Part shown: in pieces, positions 26,750-37,800 of the stretch
Layout of the letters: each line of letters begins with the position of its first letter
Numbering within the stretch: position 1 is the stretch's first letter
Assembly (NCBI GenBank): GCA_021740105.1
Contig: JAIPAM010000002.1
Location: 124,001 to 188,000 of the forward strand
Length of the DNA stretch: 64,000 bases
From: Flavobacterium sp.
GTDB taxonomy: Bacteria; Bacteroidota; Bacteroidia; Flavobacteriales; Flavobacteriaceae
Reading direction: 5' to 3'
Notes under the pieces: model-generated
Database searches by the model: none
Told to the model about the DNA's origin: nothing
What the model saw: the letters and a program-made list of their open reading frames with translations, nothing else
Position numbers and translations under genes: made by a program

Positions 26750-28288
26750 TTATTTCAACTCAATTTTTTCCACATTATTATAACTGTTCCCACGAATCAA
26801 TTCGAAATTTTTCATCATTTCTTTCAATTTTTTGGGTTGGGCTTTGGCTAGATTGTTTTTTTGACCAATGTCCATTTTTAAATTATACAATTGAAACTCT
26901 TTGTCATTTCCCATTTCAATATTAACTTCTTCCAGAATTGAATCGCCAGAATAAGGCGGAATCATTATCCAATCTCCTTGACGAAAAGCAGTTTTAGTGT
27001 TGGCTTCAATAACCAAATTCGTTCTTCCTTTAGCACTTTTACCAGTAAAAACATCTATAAGTTCCTGACTGTCTGTCTTTTTAACATCAATATTGACCAA
27101 CTTTGCAATGGATTCCAATAAATCGATTTGACACACCAATGCATCTGAAACTTGAGGCTTAATTTGTTCTTTCCAATAGGTAAAAAACGGCACTCGTGTA
27201 CCTGCTTCCAACAAACTGTATTTTCCTCCCCTCAATGGACCGTTTGGTTTATGATTGCCTAGTTTCTCCACAGCATCATCATAATAACCATCATTCAATA
27301 CAGGACCATTATCGCTAGAAAATACAATGAAGGTATTGTCTAAAACTCCTTCTTCTCTTAAGGTTTTTATTATTTCGCCTACGCAATAATCCGCTTCCAA
27401 AATAACATCTCCACGGGGTCCCATGCCTGATTTGCCTATAAATCTAGGGTTAGGGGTCCGAGGGACATGGGGCTGATTTAAAGCATAATATAAGAAAAAT
27501 GGATTTTCTTTATGGCTTTTTACATACGTTTGAGCTTTGGCTAAAAAATGATCTGCTAAATCAATATCACTCCAATTGGCACTTGCTCCACCAGACACAT
27601 AACCAATTCGAGGAATACCGTTTACAATGGAACTATTATGACCATGATGCCATTTCATTGAGAGCAATTCAGGATTTTCTTTTCCTGTAGGTTGACCGGG
27701 AAAATTTTTGTCGTAATTTACAGCAATAGGATCCTTGCTATCTAGATTAACTACTTTACCATTATCGATGTAAATTGTAGGGACTCTATCTTGTGTGGCG
27801 GCCATAATATAAGAATAATCGAAACCTACATCATTAGGTCCTGCATCTAATTGTTGATTCCAATCAACAATTCCAGTACCTAAACCCAAATGCCACTTAC
27901 CCACAACAGCAGTTTGGTATCCTTTCTCTTTTAACATTTTTGGAATGGTTAGTTGTTCTTTGCCAATCAATAACGGGGCTGAACCAGGAAGTATTTTTGC
28001 ATCTTTATTTCTCCAAGGATAAACCCCTGTGAGCAGACCATACCGACTTGGTGTACACGTTGCCGAGGTAGCATATCCATTTGTAAATCGAACTCCTCCA
28101 TTGGCTAAAGAATCAATATTGGGAGTTTTAATTGAGGTTGCTCCATAACAACTTAAATCTCCATATCCTAAATCATCTAAATAGATGAAAACAATATTAG
28201 GCTTTACTGTTTTATTTTTTGTTTGACTGTTGCTTTTTAAACTAACAGTAAAAGCTAAAATACTTAAAACTATATATTTGATTTTCAT
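26750..28288 (-). CDS. Formylglycine-dependent sulfatase A (S1 family)
   Basis: 512 residues with a signal peptide ending near SNSQ. Metal ligands Asp38-Asp39 lie in YLDDLGYGD. The formylglycine precursor is Cys78 in the C-T-P-S-R motif, followed by LLTG. K-W-H-L-G (near 130) and S-S-D-N-G-P (near 325) complete the S1 active site. It hydrolyses sulfate esters of oligosaccharides in the periplasm after import. The operon order is GH42-like, sulfatase C, sulfatase B, this gene, galM, with gaps of 30, 21, 3 and 2 bases. Position of sulfate removed (galactose C2, C4 or C6) cannot be told from sequence alone. No maturation enzyme is encoded in this window. Confidence 0.93.
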   Translation of the reverse strand: MKIKYIVLSILAFTVSLKSNSQTKNKTVKPNIVFIYLDDLGYGDLSCYGATSIKTPNIDSLANGGVRFTNGYATSATCTPSRYGLLTGVYPWRNKDAKILPGSAPLLIGKEQLTIPKMLKEKGYQTAVVGKWHLGLGTGIVDWNQQLDAGPNDVGFDYSYIMAATQDRVPTIYIDNGKVVNLDSKDPIAVNYDKNFPGQPTGKENPELLSMKWHHGHNSSIVNGIPRIGYVSGGASANWSDIDLADHFLAKAQTYVKSHKENPFFLYYALNQPHVPRTPNPRFIGKSGMGPRGDVILEADYCVGEIIKTLREEGVLDNTFIVFSSDNGPVLNDGYYDDAVEKLGNHKPNGPLRGGKYSLLEAGTRVPFFTYWKEQIKPQVSDALVCQIDLLESIAKLVNIDVKKTDSQELIDVFTGKSAKGRTNLVIEANTKTAFRQGDWIMIPPYSGDSILEEVNIEMGNDKEFQLYNLKMDIGQKNNLAKAQPKKLKEMMKNFELIRGNSYNNVEKIELK

Positions 28289-28291
28289 TGA

Positions 28292-29710
28292 TTAATGAAT
28301 TTTTACTTTTGCTTTTTTTGCTTTTTTTACTAAAGGAAAAATTTCTGACTCAATTCTGGCAGTTTGAGCTAATTTTATAAACTCTGCTTTAAGCTCTGGC
28401 ATTGTTTCAGCTAAATTATTTTTCTCAAAAGGATCTTGGACTAGATTGTAAATTTCAATATTTTGTTTTTGGGTTGTCTTATCGTAAACAAAATTTACCT
28501 TCATATCCCCTTTTCTAATGGCTTGACTTTGGCTACGTTCCCAATAGAGATAATCGTGTTGTTTTTGCTTGTCAGTTTTTCCTAATAGTGTAGGTAAATA
28601 AGAAATTCCATCGATATTCTCTGGTGTTTTTGCCTTTACAATCTCAGCACAAGTTGGCAAGAAATCCCAAAAAGCGGAGATGTGATTACTAGAGCTTCCA
28701 GGAATAATTTTTCCTTTCCAAAAAGCAATCAAGGGGCTTTTTATACCACCTTCATAAACTTCAGATTTTCTTCCTCTTAAATCTCCACCAGTACGAAGGT
28801 AACTATCTTGTTCCTTAGTAAGTGCCGATCCATTATCACTTGCAAAAATTATTAAAGTATCATCCAATAGATTCAGTTCTTTTAATTTTGAAACAATTTC
28901 ACCTACTTCTTGATCTAATCTCGACGTTAATGCCGCATATTTAGGTACACTGAAATCTTCTGAGTGAGCATCTCCTATAGGAAATCCTGTTTTTTTAGCA
29001 TAGTACTCTAAGGTTTTATCATCGGGTTGATGATACGGATTATGAGGTAAAGTAGGACAAAAATATAGAAAGAAAGGGTTGTTTTTGTTGGCTTCAACAA
29101 ACTCTAATGCTCTATCTTTAATAATATCTGCGCTGTAAACAGAATAGGGAGCGTCTACATTTGCATTTAATTCTACAAGGTCATTTTTACGCAAATAGGA
29201 AGTGAAATAATTATGAGCATGAATCTGACCATTAAAACCATAAAACTGGTCAAAACCTTGGTTGTTTGGAGATCCTTCTGAAGCTGGATAACCAAGTCCC
29301 CATTTACCAAAAGCACCTGTGTTGTATCCTGCAGTCTTCAGAATTTCGGCAACGGTAATTTCAGCAGCTGGAATAGGCTCATTCCCTTCATAAGGAAGTG
29401 CCCTATTGTCTCTAATATAAGCATGGCCAGTGTGTTTGCCCGTCATTAAAGTCCCTCTAGAAGGAGCGCAAATATTTGAACCACAGTAATGATTGGAAAA
29501 TTTCATTCCTTCTTTAGCAAGTTGATCAATGTTTGGAGTTTCTATTATTTTACCACCATAACTACCCAACTCATTGTACCCCATATCATCTGCTAGAATG
29601 AAAACTATATTAGGTCTTTTAACGTTTTTTGAATTGTTTTTTGCTTCTTGGGCCTGTATTCCAAATGCAGAAAGCAGGATTGCAAAAGCCAGTATCTTTT
29701 TTGTATTCAT
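28292..29710 (-). CDS. Formylglycine-dependent sulfatase B (S1 family)
   Basis: 472 residues, signal peptide ending AFGIQAQ. The active site reads: Asp41-Asp42 (ILADDMGYNELG), formylglycine Cys81 in C-A-P-S-R followed by TLMTG, then F-G-K-W-G-L-G, where a Gly replaces the His of the usual K-W-H-L, and F-A-S-D-N-G-S. The K-W-G-L form is found in some S1 subfamilies, so activity is expected but with a different substrate pocket from sulfatase A. It sits in the middle of the five-gene operon, 3 bases from sulfatase A and 21 bases from sulfatase C. The C-terminus is rich in lysine. Confidence 0.93.
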   Translation of the reverse strand: MNTKKILAFAILLSAFGIQAQEAKNNSKNVKRPNIVFILADDMGYNELGSYGGKIIETPNIDQLAKEGMKFSNHYCGSNICAPSRGTLMTGKHTGHAYIRDNRALPYEGNEPIPAAEITVAEILKTAGYNTGAFGKWGLGYPASEGSPNNQGFDQFYGFNGQIHAHNYFTSYLRKNDLVELNANVDAPYSVYSADIIKDRALEFVEANKNNPFFLYFCPTLPHNPYHQPDDKTLEYYAKKTGFPIGDAHSEDFSVPKYAALTSRLDQEVGEIVSKLKELNLLDDTLIIFASDNGSALTKEQDSYLRTGGDLRGRKSEVYEGGIKSPLIAFWKGKIIPGSSSNHISAFWDFLPTCAEIVKAKTPENIDGISYLPTLLGKTDKQKQHDYLYWERSQSQAIRKGDMKVNFVYDKTTQKQNIEIYNLVQDPFEKNNLAETMPELKAEFIKLAQTARIESEIFPLVKKAKKAKVKIH

Positions 29711-29731
29711 TGTTGTTGTAATATATTTAAA

Positions 29732-31324
29732 TTAATTTTCACCGTCTTTTTCAACAAACCCTGAAGGTATTGGAACTGTTTTTTTTCCGAATTTTTCGAA
29801 AAACTTATCAAACATACTATAATACTTTTCTTTATATAGTTTTTTGATTTTTTCCTCCCGAATCTGTGGATAGTAATCAAAAACATCTCCCTTACCAAGT
29901 ACTCTAGGATCCTTTTGTTTTTTTAAATCGGATTCCATCTTCGTTTTTAATTCTTTTATTAAGGAAGCATATTGAGGGTCGGATGCAATATTATTGACGC
30001 AATCAGGATCTTTTTCTAAATCAAATAGTTCATCAGCAGGTCGTTTACCAAAAGATAGCTTAAAATAATTATAATCTTTATCTCCTTCTTTTAAACCTGT
30101 CAAATAGTTTTTTGTTGGTGAATCGTCGCAATTGTTATAGTTAAATTCTGGATCTCCAACAGGCCATCTGTTCGGTTTATAATTGTGGGAGTATAGATAT
30201 TTATCAGTTCTAATTGCTCTAACTGGATAACTAACAGCAATTTGATCCCCATCTGAAGTACCATTATCGTGACGTTCTTTTCCAATTAGTGAATACGATC
30301 TTTTAGAATCAATGCGCCCCGATTTTTCAGATACTAATGCATCTAGAAAACTCTTTCCAGTCATTTGCTTGTCTGGTTTTAGCCCAGCTGCTTCCATTAG
30401 GGTTGGAGCCACATCGGGAAAGTTAATAAAGTCGGTAACTACTCTTCCTGGAATTATTTTGTCGCCCCATCTTACTACAAAAGCTTCATGAAAATCTTCA
30501 TCATAAATTTGTCCTTTCACATAAGGGAAAGGCATTCCTTGATCTGAGGTAGCAATAATAATGGTATTATCAAGTAAACCTCGCTTTTCTAAAGATGCCA
30601 ATGCTAAACCAATTTGACGATCATGGTATTCCACTTCTACTCCATAATCAGCCAAATCACCTCGAACTAATTCATTGTCAGGAAAAAAGCCTTGAACCGT
30701 AACTTTACTCAAATCTTTATTCTCCTTTTTATAAGAATCTTTTTCATATTTACGGTGCGCCTCATGAGTTCCAAACCAAAAACAGAATGGCTTTTCATTG
30801 TCTCTTTTGGTTAAAAACACCTCGAAATTAGCCGCATAATCTTTTTTACTTATCCCTTTATAAGGCGGAACAAGAGATATCTCATTGTATTCCCAACCAG
30901 CCGGATTGTGCTCTCCGTAATACACTCCAGGTCCCCAACCTTTTCCAGTATATCCTATTGTATATCCACTTTCCTCTAATAAGTTAGGATAAAATTTCCA
31001 TTTTGGAGGTATAACGGGAATGTGGTTAGCAGCTTCTTCTAATTGCCAAGAGTACCTTCCAGTTAAGAAACAAGCCCTAGATGGTGAACATTTTGGATTG
31101 CAAACATAGGCATTAGTAAAAAGTGCTCCTTCATTTGCAATTCGATCAAAATTGGGAGTTTTTATATATTTAGAACCATACACCCCCATACTATTTCGTG
31201 AGATGTCGTCACCCATAATAACAAGAATGTTTGGTCGCTTATTTTGGGCTACCCCTTTAATGGAATACAAAAAACTTAATGCTAACAATAAAGTAGTGGT
31301 TAATAAACTAAGACTTTTTTTCAT
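29732..31324 (-). CDS. Formylglycine-dependent sulfatase C (S1 family, sulfamidase-like type)
   Basis: 530 residues, signal peptide ending KGVAQ. Asp39-Asp40 bind metal (VIMGDDISRN). The formylglycine Cys79 lies in C-S-P-S-R followed by ACFLTG. The later motif is T-S-D-Q-G-M-P-F-P rather than S-D-N-G, which resembles the branch of S1 containing heparan N-sulfatases and several algal galactan sulfatases; this subfamily placing is a judgement by eye. Three sulfatases of visibly different type in one operon argue for a glycan sulfated at more than one position. It begins 30 bases after the GH42-like gene stop. Confidence 0.92.
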   Translation of the reverse strand: MKKSLSLLTTTLLLALSFLYSIKGVAQNKRPNILVIMGDDISRNSMGVYGSKYIKTPNFDRIANEGALFTNAYVCNPKCSPSRACFLTGRYSWQLEEAANHIPVIPPKWKFYPNLLEESGYTIGYTGKGWGPGVYYGEHNPAGWEYNEISLVPPYKGISKKDYAANFEVFLTKRDNEKPFCFWFGTHEAHRKYEKDSYKKENKDLSKVTVQGFFPDNELVRGDLADYGVEVEYHDRQIGLALASLEKRGLLDNTIIIATSDQGMPFPYVKGQIYDEDFHEAFVVRWGDKIIPGRVVTDFINFPDVAPTLMEAAGLKPDKQMTGKSFLDALVSEKSGRIDSKRSYSLIGKERHDNGTSDGDQIAVSYPVRAIRTDKYLYSHNYKPNRWPVGDPEFNYNNCDDSPTKNYLTGLKEGDKDYNYFKLSFGKRPADELFDLEKDPDCVNNIASDPQYASLIKELKTKMESDLKKQKDPRVLGKGDVFDYYPQIREEKIKKLYKEKYYSMFDKFFEKFGKKTVPIPSGFVEKDGEN

Positions 31325-31354
31325 TTTTATTTAGATTTATAGTAGTATATTAAT

Positions 31355-33118
31355 TTATTTTCGTTGAATATTTACTTCAATTCCGTTAAAAATATCATCG
31401 ATTGAATCTGTATTTACCAACACGAAGTCAGACTCCATTTTTCCACTTTGGTTTAACTGCATATCGGCAACATCAACTGTCACTGATTTCCACTCATTAT
31501 TGCCCTTCCCTTTTACCTGTAGAGCAGTTTTTAATTCTTTTCCATTGCTGTATTGTAATGCCCAAGTTGACCCTAGGTTTTTATCCAACCAAGTGATCGT
31601 AAATTTTAAACTTTTTGGTTTTGAAGTGGTAAACACCTCATCGTCAAACTTAAAATACATAGTATTTTTTCCTGTCGAATTTTCAAAAGAACGAGCAAAA
31701 CGGTCGTATTTAGAAGAGTTTTTGTCTATCTCACCTCTAATTCTGAAAAGACCAATAGAAGTTTCGTCGGGTTTAATTTGATATAAAAATCGTTCATAAT
31801 TTCCTTCAGCAATATCCCATCCGGCATCATTATATCCCTTTTGTCTCTCTCGTTGGTCTACTTGACCTATAGCAGCTAATGCTAAATCATCCATTTTCGC
31901 CCCTCTTGCTTCATAAGCATTACAAATGTTTGTATAGCGATCCAAGTTTTTGATATTTGCTTTTCCGAATTTTTTCTCTGGGAATTTTATCGTATCAGCT
32001 GCATTTAGACCTTCATGAAAAACAGAAAAGACTGTCTTAGAAGAAGCTGGATAGACTTGTTGAGCATATTTGTTGTACATTTTAAAAATGTCTCTAATTT
32101 CTTTATGTTCCAAGGCATATTTAATGGCGCTTTTTGAACAATTGTAAGAAGATAACCCCGTATTAATTCCGCTTAGTGCAGACCAATAAAAAGCCAATTC
32201 TGTATTAATAGTAAATATTTCTTTTTTCCATGACTCATCCATTTCAGAAGCTGAGAAAAGTTTCATCCCTTTAGGATTAATTAAATACTGATTCCATTGT
32301 TTTTTGAATGATTGTTCACCTGTTAAATGGTGTCCCCTATTGTAAGCTCCTCCTTTAATTCCAAAACCAATTTTAGGGTCAATAGTCGTCATTACCCAAT
32401 TGTTAGCAACGGGAGTTTTTATAGGGTCAACATTATTAAATGTTAATACAATTTGACGATCCGACACATCATTAAAATATTTCTTAAATTGTTCGAATGC
32501 TTCTATCCGATATTTCTCCCATACTGTTTTTTTATCAATGGCAAATTTTTCATCTATAGGCTCTCCTTTGTATGGTTCTTCGTCACCAGTAGCTCCTGTT
32601 TTAACTTGAACAAAAGCAATACAATCAAATTTTTCTTTCGGCTGACTTCTTAAAAAATGTGAGAATTGTTTAATTAATTCAAAATAATATATCTTATGAT
32701 TTTCATTTAAATAATAAGGGTAATTACCGAATTTTTTAGCGTGCTTTTCAGGCTTATGACTTTTTACTTTGACCAATGGAACTCCATTATCATAGAGCCA
32801 TAAAGGGGAATTTGGCCCAACATTAATGCTTATTTTTACTATTTTATGGTATTTGGCTGCTTTATCTAAAACCTCTTGAAACATAGAAAAATCAAACTTA
32901 CCCGGCCCCATGGATTGTACTTCTGCCCAAGTGGCTGAAACTTCAATGCCCATGACAAAGTCTGCCTTTGGATCAGAATAATCATCAACTCCTCCTCCAC
33001 GATCCCAAACACCATAAGAACTTATAGGAACCGCTATTTTTTGTGCTTGTGATTCTGTTATTAAAAAAAGAACAAAGGAAAGAAAGGCAATGTATTTATA
33101 AAGAGCTTGCATAATCAT
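31355..33118 (-). CDS. Exported GH42-like clan GH-A glycosidase, paralogue 3
   Basis: 587 residues, signal peptide ending ESQAQ. It is the simplest member of the family: barrel plus one C-terminal beta-sandwich and no extra tail. It shares S-Y-G-V-W-D-R-G at the start, I-N-V-G-P-N-S-P-L-W-L, Q-V-K-T-G-A-T-G-D-E (candidate Glu180) and F-S-A-S-E-M-D-E-S-W (candidate nucleophile Glu292) with the copy at 34892. Without a T9SS domain it should stay in the periplasm, where it would work with the three sulfatases of the same operon, of which it is the first gene. GH42-like beta-galactosidase activity is inferred from fold and context. Confidence 0.82.
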   Translation of the reverse strand: MIMQALYKYIAFLSFVLFLITESQAQKIAVPISSYGVWDRGGGVDDYSDPKADFVMGIEVSATWAEVQSMGPGKFDFSMFQEVLDKAAKYHKIVKISINVGPNSPLWLYDNGVPLVKVKSHKPEKHAKKFGNYPYYLNENHKIYYFELIKQFSHFLRSQPKEKFDCIAFVQVKTGATGDEEPYKGEPIDEKFAIDKKTVWEKYRIEAFEQFKKYFNDVSDRQIVLTFNNVDPIKTPVANNWVMTTIDPKIGFGIKGGAYNRGHHLTGEQSFKKQWNQYLINPKGMKLFSASEMDESWKKEIFTINTELAFYWSALSGINTGLSSYNCSKSAIKYALEHKEIRDIFKMYNKYAQQVYPASSKTVFSVFHEGLNAADTIKFPEKKFGKANIKNLDRYTNICNAYEARGAKMDDLALAAIGQVDQRERQKGYNDAGWDIAEGNYERFLYQIKPDETSIGLFRIRGEIDKNSSKYDRFARSFENSTGKNTMYFKFDDEVFTTSKPKSLKFTITWLDKNLGSTWALQYSNGKELKTALQVKGKGNNEWKSVTVDVADMQLNQSGKMESDFVLVNTDSIDDIFNGIEVNIQRK

Positions 33119-33215
33119 TTTTAAATTTTAAATTGAATGAAAGTTACATTAAATAACTTAAATTAAACAAGACATTAGTTAAGAATTTGAATAGAAAATT
33201 AGAGGTTTACTAATT

Positions 33216-33260
33216 AAAAGAGAACATCCTTGTTTTAAATAAACTTGAATGCTCTCTTTA
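33216..33260 (-). terminator. Imperfect hairpin downstream of the T9SS module protein
   Basis: AAAGAGAACAT pairs with ATGCTCTCTTT with a mismatch inside, closing an AT-rich loop. It lies between the minus-strand T9SS gene and the sulfatase operon, so it probably separates the two transcripts. Confidence 0.55.
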
Positions 33261-33302
33261 AAAATTATATGTTACTATTTCAAAAATATTAAAAAAAAAA
33301 AT

Positions 33303-34727
33303 TTATTCTTTAATAAATTGTTTTGAAACAATATTACCGTTTTCTTGCACTACTTTAACTATGTAAGCCCCTTTTCCTATAGCTGCAATATTCACATTTG
33401 TAGAATTGTTATTGGAAACTACGTTTCTACCTTGCATATCATATACTTCAATTTTAGTAATGTTATTAGATGAACTTATATTCAAAACCTCTTTTGCAGG
33501 ATTTGGATATAATGAAATTGTATTGTTTGTATTTCCAAAGTCTGCAGTAGCTAAAGGAACAATATTATCAAAAACAATTGAATCAACATATACAGAATTA
33601 GTTAAAGGATTTATATTCAATGCACCTCCCAGAATTGCACCAGCAGCAGGAGCAACTGCACCTGTTGCATCACATACTACCCAATTAGTAGTATCCGTTT
33701 GAGGTACTGCAGGTGATATACTGTTTGCACCAGATATGTTTTTACAGTAGGTATTTCCTGAAATTACGATGTTACCTATTTCATAAGTCGCTGTTGCCAA
33801 CCAAGTAGTTTTAACCCCAAAGTTTAATTCAGGAAATTGAGATCCATTATCCCAAGTAGTTAAATCAAAATCATATGTTTTATAATTAGCATCAGAAGTA
33901 GTATAGTTTTGTACTGGATTAAAAGCAGTTAAAACACTTGCTACTTTTCCATTTAATTGAAATAAAGTGTTGTTTGAAGTGTTTTTTAAAGTAATGTGTG
34001 CATACCTATTTGTACCTTCAACACGAAAAACGATAGGTGATAAAGATACTTTACCATTATTAACACTTGCAGTATTACAGTTAACCATTAAAGTACCCCT
34101 TGAAGATTCAGATGCTTGAACAGCAGTTGCTCTTGTAAGTGTAGTAAATCCCTCCGTTGTTGAATCAAAATTATATGTGTTTTGTATAGGTGCAACAAAA
34201 TTTCTAGGTCTAACATAATCAATACTTATTACCGTACCGACAGTGCTTGGTGCAGTTTGTGGAACATAATTATTACCACTCGTAGTACCATCATTAAGTT
34301 TAAATTCTAAAGAAAGAGCACTTACAGTACCAGATGATGTCAAAGTAAAAGTATAAATTCTATAATCGGCATCAGCTGTAGTAATAACACAATTATAAGT
34401 ATTTAAAACGGTCCCAATTGTTGTAGTTAGTCTCAAATAAGATGCGGCAGAACCGTTTTTTATCCTAACCTCTATTTGGTTGTTAGCATTAGCATCTATA
34501 TTTGCAGATGTTTTAGTGAATGTTGGATTTCTTGAAGTTGCAGAAGACCCAGTTATAGTTGTATATTCAATAGCTGTTCCTGTTGCATTAAGGATACCAG
34601 CAGCACCAGCTGATCCTTGAGAAACAGTCCATCCCTCCGAATTAGAAGCAGTGTTAAATTCCCACGGACCTTGAGCAAAGGTCAAGAAAGGTAAGATTAA
34701 AAATAAATAGGTAATTTTTGTTTTCAT
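33303..34727 (-). CDS. Secreted T9SS protein with two tandem beta-sandwich modules
   Basis: 474 residues. A signal peptide ends LTFAQ. Two similar modules follow, at about residues 20-180 and 185-330: each opens with an 'F-x-x-x-x-x-S/T-E-G-W/F-T' motif and has a later 'D-A-D/N-Y-R/K-x-Y-x-F/D' element, so the second looks like a duplication of the first. They read like jelly-roll carbohydrate-binding domains. The last 75 residues are a type A T9SS sorting domain (L-Y-P-N-P-A-K-E ... K-G-A-Y-I-V-K-V ... K-Q-F-I-K-E). There is no catalytic domain visible, so it is probably a surface-anchored or released glycan-binding protein. It lies directly downstream of the large T9SS enzyme. Confidence 0.8.
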   Translation of the reverse strand: MKTKITYLFLILPFLTFAQGPWEFNTASNSEGWTVSQGSAGAAGILNATGTAIEYTTITGSSATSRNPTFTKTSANIDANANNQIEVRIKNGSAASYLRLTTTIGTVLNTYNCVITTADADYRIYTFTLTSSGTVSALSLEFKLNDGTTSGNNYVPQTAPSTVGTVISIDYVRPRNFVAPIQNTYNFDSTTEGFTTLTRATAVQASESSRGTLMVNCNTASVNNGKVSLSPIVFRVEGTNRYAHITLKNTSNNTLFQLNGKVASVLTAFNPVQNYTTSDANYKTYDFDLTTWDNGSQFPELNFGVKTTWLATATYEIGNIVISGNTYCKNISGANSISPAVPQTDTTNWVVCDATGAVAPAAGAILGGALNINPLTNSVYVDSIVFDNIVPLATADFGNTNNTISLYPNPAKEVLNISSSNNITKIEVYDMQGRNVVSNNNSTNVNIAAIGKGAYIVKVVQENGNIVSKQFIKE

Positions 34728-34891
34728 ATTGTTATTAATTAAAAGTGAAGTTTTTTGTAAACTTAGCTGTAAAATTCATGCTGTTCTTGGCGAAAAAGTG
34801 TCATTCATAAAGCTAATTTGTTTCAACTGAAACTTAAATCTCAAAGAAATTATTAATAAATCCTTAATAGTTCTGACAATCTTCATCTTTT

Positions 34892-37800
34892 TTAATTCAC
34901 TGTTTTTTTAATTACTACTTTACCATTCTGGTCTTTAACTTTAACAATCAATACTTGTTTGGTTGTATTCAAATTATTGATTGTAGCTGTAGTAGCTTTT
35001 ACTGCTTTTTGATGTGCAATTAATCTTCCCTGAATATCGTAAACTTCAATGGTATCAATAACACTTGTTCCAGAATTGACATATAAAGTTTCATTGTTCA
35101 AATAAATTCTTACATTGTTCTCATTAAATTCTGGCGCATCTACGTTCAATGTTCTTTGGTATTTCAATAAAAATCTCGCGTTGTCTATTCCGGCTGGTGC
35201 ATTGAAAGTATAAGAACCTACTTTCAAATCTATTTCATTACCAGTAATGTTATCTTTAAGATAAATAGCTTGTTGCCCAGTAAACAATCCGTCTACATGG
35301 TCTAGGGCAATGGTGTAATTTCCTGCAACATTGGTTTTGAAACCCAACTGTACCGTATCTGAAGTAGTAAAAGGTAGTGCTCGACCTTGTATGGTATATT
35401 CCCCAGCGCTTATAATAGAGGTTAAAGCAATTGGAGCATCGTTGATGTATTTTCCATCCAATGAATCTACTCCTTGCGTTGCTTCTGCCATATAACTTAC
35501 AAGCATTTGGCTGAAAACTCCTGAAGTATTAGTCAAATTCAACCAAATACGGTTTCTTTCCACTGTAGTTGTTCTTAGAAAAACAGTTGAAGTACTTAGC
35601 GTGGCTCTCATTGTATTGGTAAATTTCAAATCCATATTAGCACTAGGAGAAACGAAAAATCCTTGTCCAACTGCAATATCTGTTGAGGGTACTAATCCAT
35701 CAATAGTAGATGCAACTCCACCAGCATTAGTTCTTGTTGCATAGGCTGTCCCACCGACTCCATTTGTTTTTCTCCAGAAATATAACGTTCCAGCGTTTGG
35801 GTTTTCGGTATAAAAAGCAGCTACATTTATAGTTGATGGATAGGGATTTCCAACTGCGTAATATTTTCCAGAAAGAAGTCCTGGAATTTCTACAGTACCA
35901 TTATTTGGAACCCCTGTGAAAATTCCTCTGAAAGTAGTTGAAGTATTAGCAGTCCAATTATTTGGAGCACGTATTAAATATCCTGTTGCAGTGGCAAAAG
36001 GAGTAGTTGTTGGGTTTGGGTTAGTAACTGCATTATATTGATTAGTGCTAGAATTGTAGGTGTAAAAACGAGAATCTAGAGTTTCTGGCGAAAATGCCTT
36101 TAAATTTTGTCCTGCCACAGGCGAACTCCATAACGTATAATCATATAATTTCATATTGTCACTGTCTCTTTTTACGATGACGTTTCCAGAATTGATATTG
36201 GTAGTTCCCCCCTGAATTAAGTTGGCATTATTAGAAACCGTAAATGTACCATTATTAGTAACTGCACCTGCAACTGTGATGTTGTGACCAGTATTGATTG
36301 TGAATGTTTTATTTGCATTAACGGTTAATATTCTTGTGGAAAATCCTGCTGTATCGCCATTATCCGTTGTTAAAAAATTATCATTAATTATTGCAACATC
36401 AGATGCTGTTGGAGTTCCGTTAGACCAAGCTCCGCCATCCCAAGTGGTAATTTTATATGGAGTTACTGAATTTGATGCGGCACTTTCGGCGCTTTGTCCT
36501 ATACTATTTGTTGCCCTTAATGTAAAGGTATAAGCCGTTCCACTAGTCAATCCAGTCATTATTATGGTACCACTTCCTGACTGACTTAAAGTTCCAGTAA
36601 ATCCTCCAGGAGAAGATGTTGCTGTATAGGAAGTAATTGTTGAATTACCATTGAATACAGGAGCTGTAAATGAGATTGAAGCCTGCCCACTGACTCCCGA
36701 AACTGTTGCTGTTCCTATAGTAGGAGCGTTTGGCACACCAACTGAGGTAATAATAATTTGCCCATTTCCTCCTGCGGCTCCCTTATTACTTCCAGAAGTC
36801 GCACCATAAGCACCTCCGCCACCGCCACCCGGAGAAGTTCCTGCAATTCCATTACCCACAGATGTTTTACTTGCTCCTCCGGCACCACCCATGGCTCCAG
36901 CTCCTGAACCTCCGGCTCCACCTGATCCACTAGTTCCAGATGCACCAGGTAATCCTATAGCTACTGTGCCACCTGAACCACCTGAGTTTGTACCCCCTGC
37001 TCCCAATTGTCCTGTTGCAGTTGTTCCGCTTCCTCCAATACCACCATTTGCAATAACAGGAGTCGTTGATCCAAATGTTGTATTAATTCCGTTATTTCCA
37101 TTAGCCCCACCATTACCACTTTGTTCTCCTCCAGCACCCACTGTCACATTATAACTTGTTTCAGGAACAACGCTAACGTTTTCATTTATCACATAGGAAC
37201 CACCTGCGCCACCACCCCCAAAACCAGCTAAAGAGGTTCCACCGCCGCCACCGCCACCGCCCCAAGCTTCGACTTTTATTTTATTTATTCCTGCTGGGCA
37301 TATCCAAGTATTGTTTCCAACAGTAGAAATAGTAGTTTGATGATATACTGTTAATTCCTGGACAACTGATGTTGCTGGATTATAGCCGTTATTACCCGCT
37401 TGTGAAGCTGTAATTGTGGTTGATCCTAGACCAACGATGTGAATCATATTGTTAACAATGGTTGCCACATTAAGATTAGAACTCGTATAGGTAATCGCTA
37501 AGCCAGAACTGGCTGTTGCCCCCGGATTAAAGTCTGCATCTCCTATTTTTTTAAATGGCAATGGGTTGAAATTTATAGTTTGAGGTTGTATACCGACACC
37601 GATAATATTCATTTCAATTCCATTAAATATGTCATTATCTGCATCAGTGTTGACCAACATAAAATCGGAACCATTTAAACCACCTTGATTCATAGTGCCA
37701 TCAATGATATTAAAAATTTCTGTTTTCCATTGATTAGTTCCAGTTCCCGTAAAAGGGATGGTCTGAAGACCTAAGGAATTTCTGTATTTAAATGCCCAAG

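Noticed and set aside
36891-37154. Proline-rich open frame on the plus strand, and a leucine/glutamate-rich one at 36715-36945 on the minus strand
   Set aside because: Both are out-of-frame shadows of the GGN-codon tract in the large T9SS enzyme.
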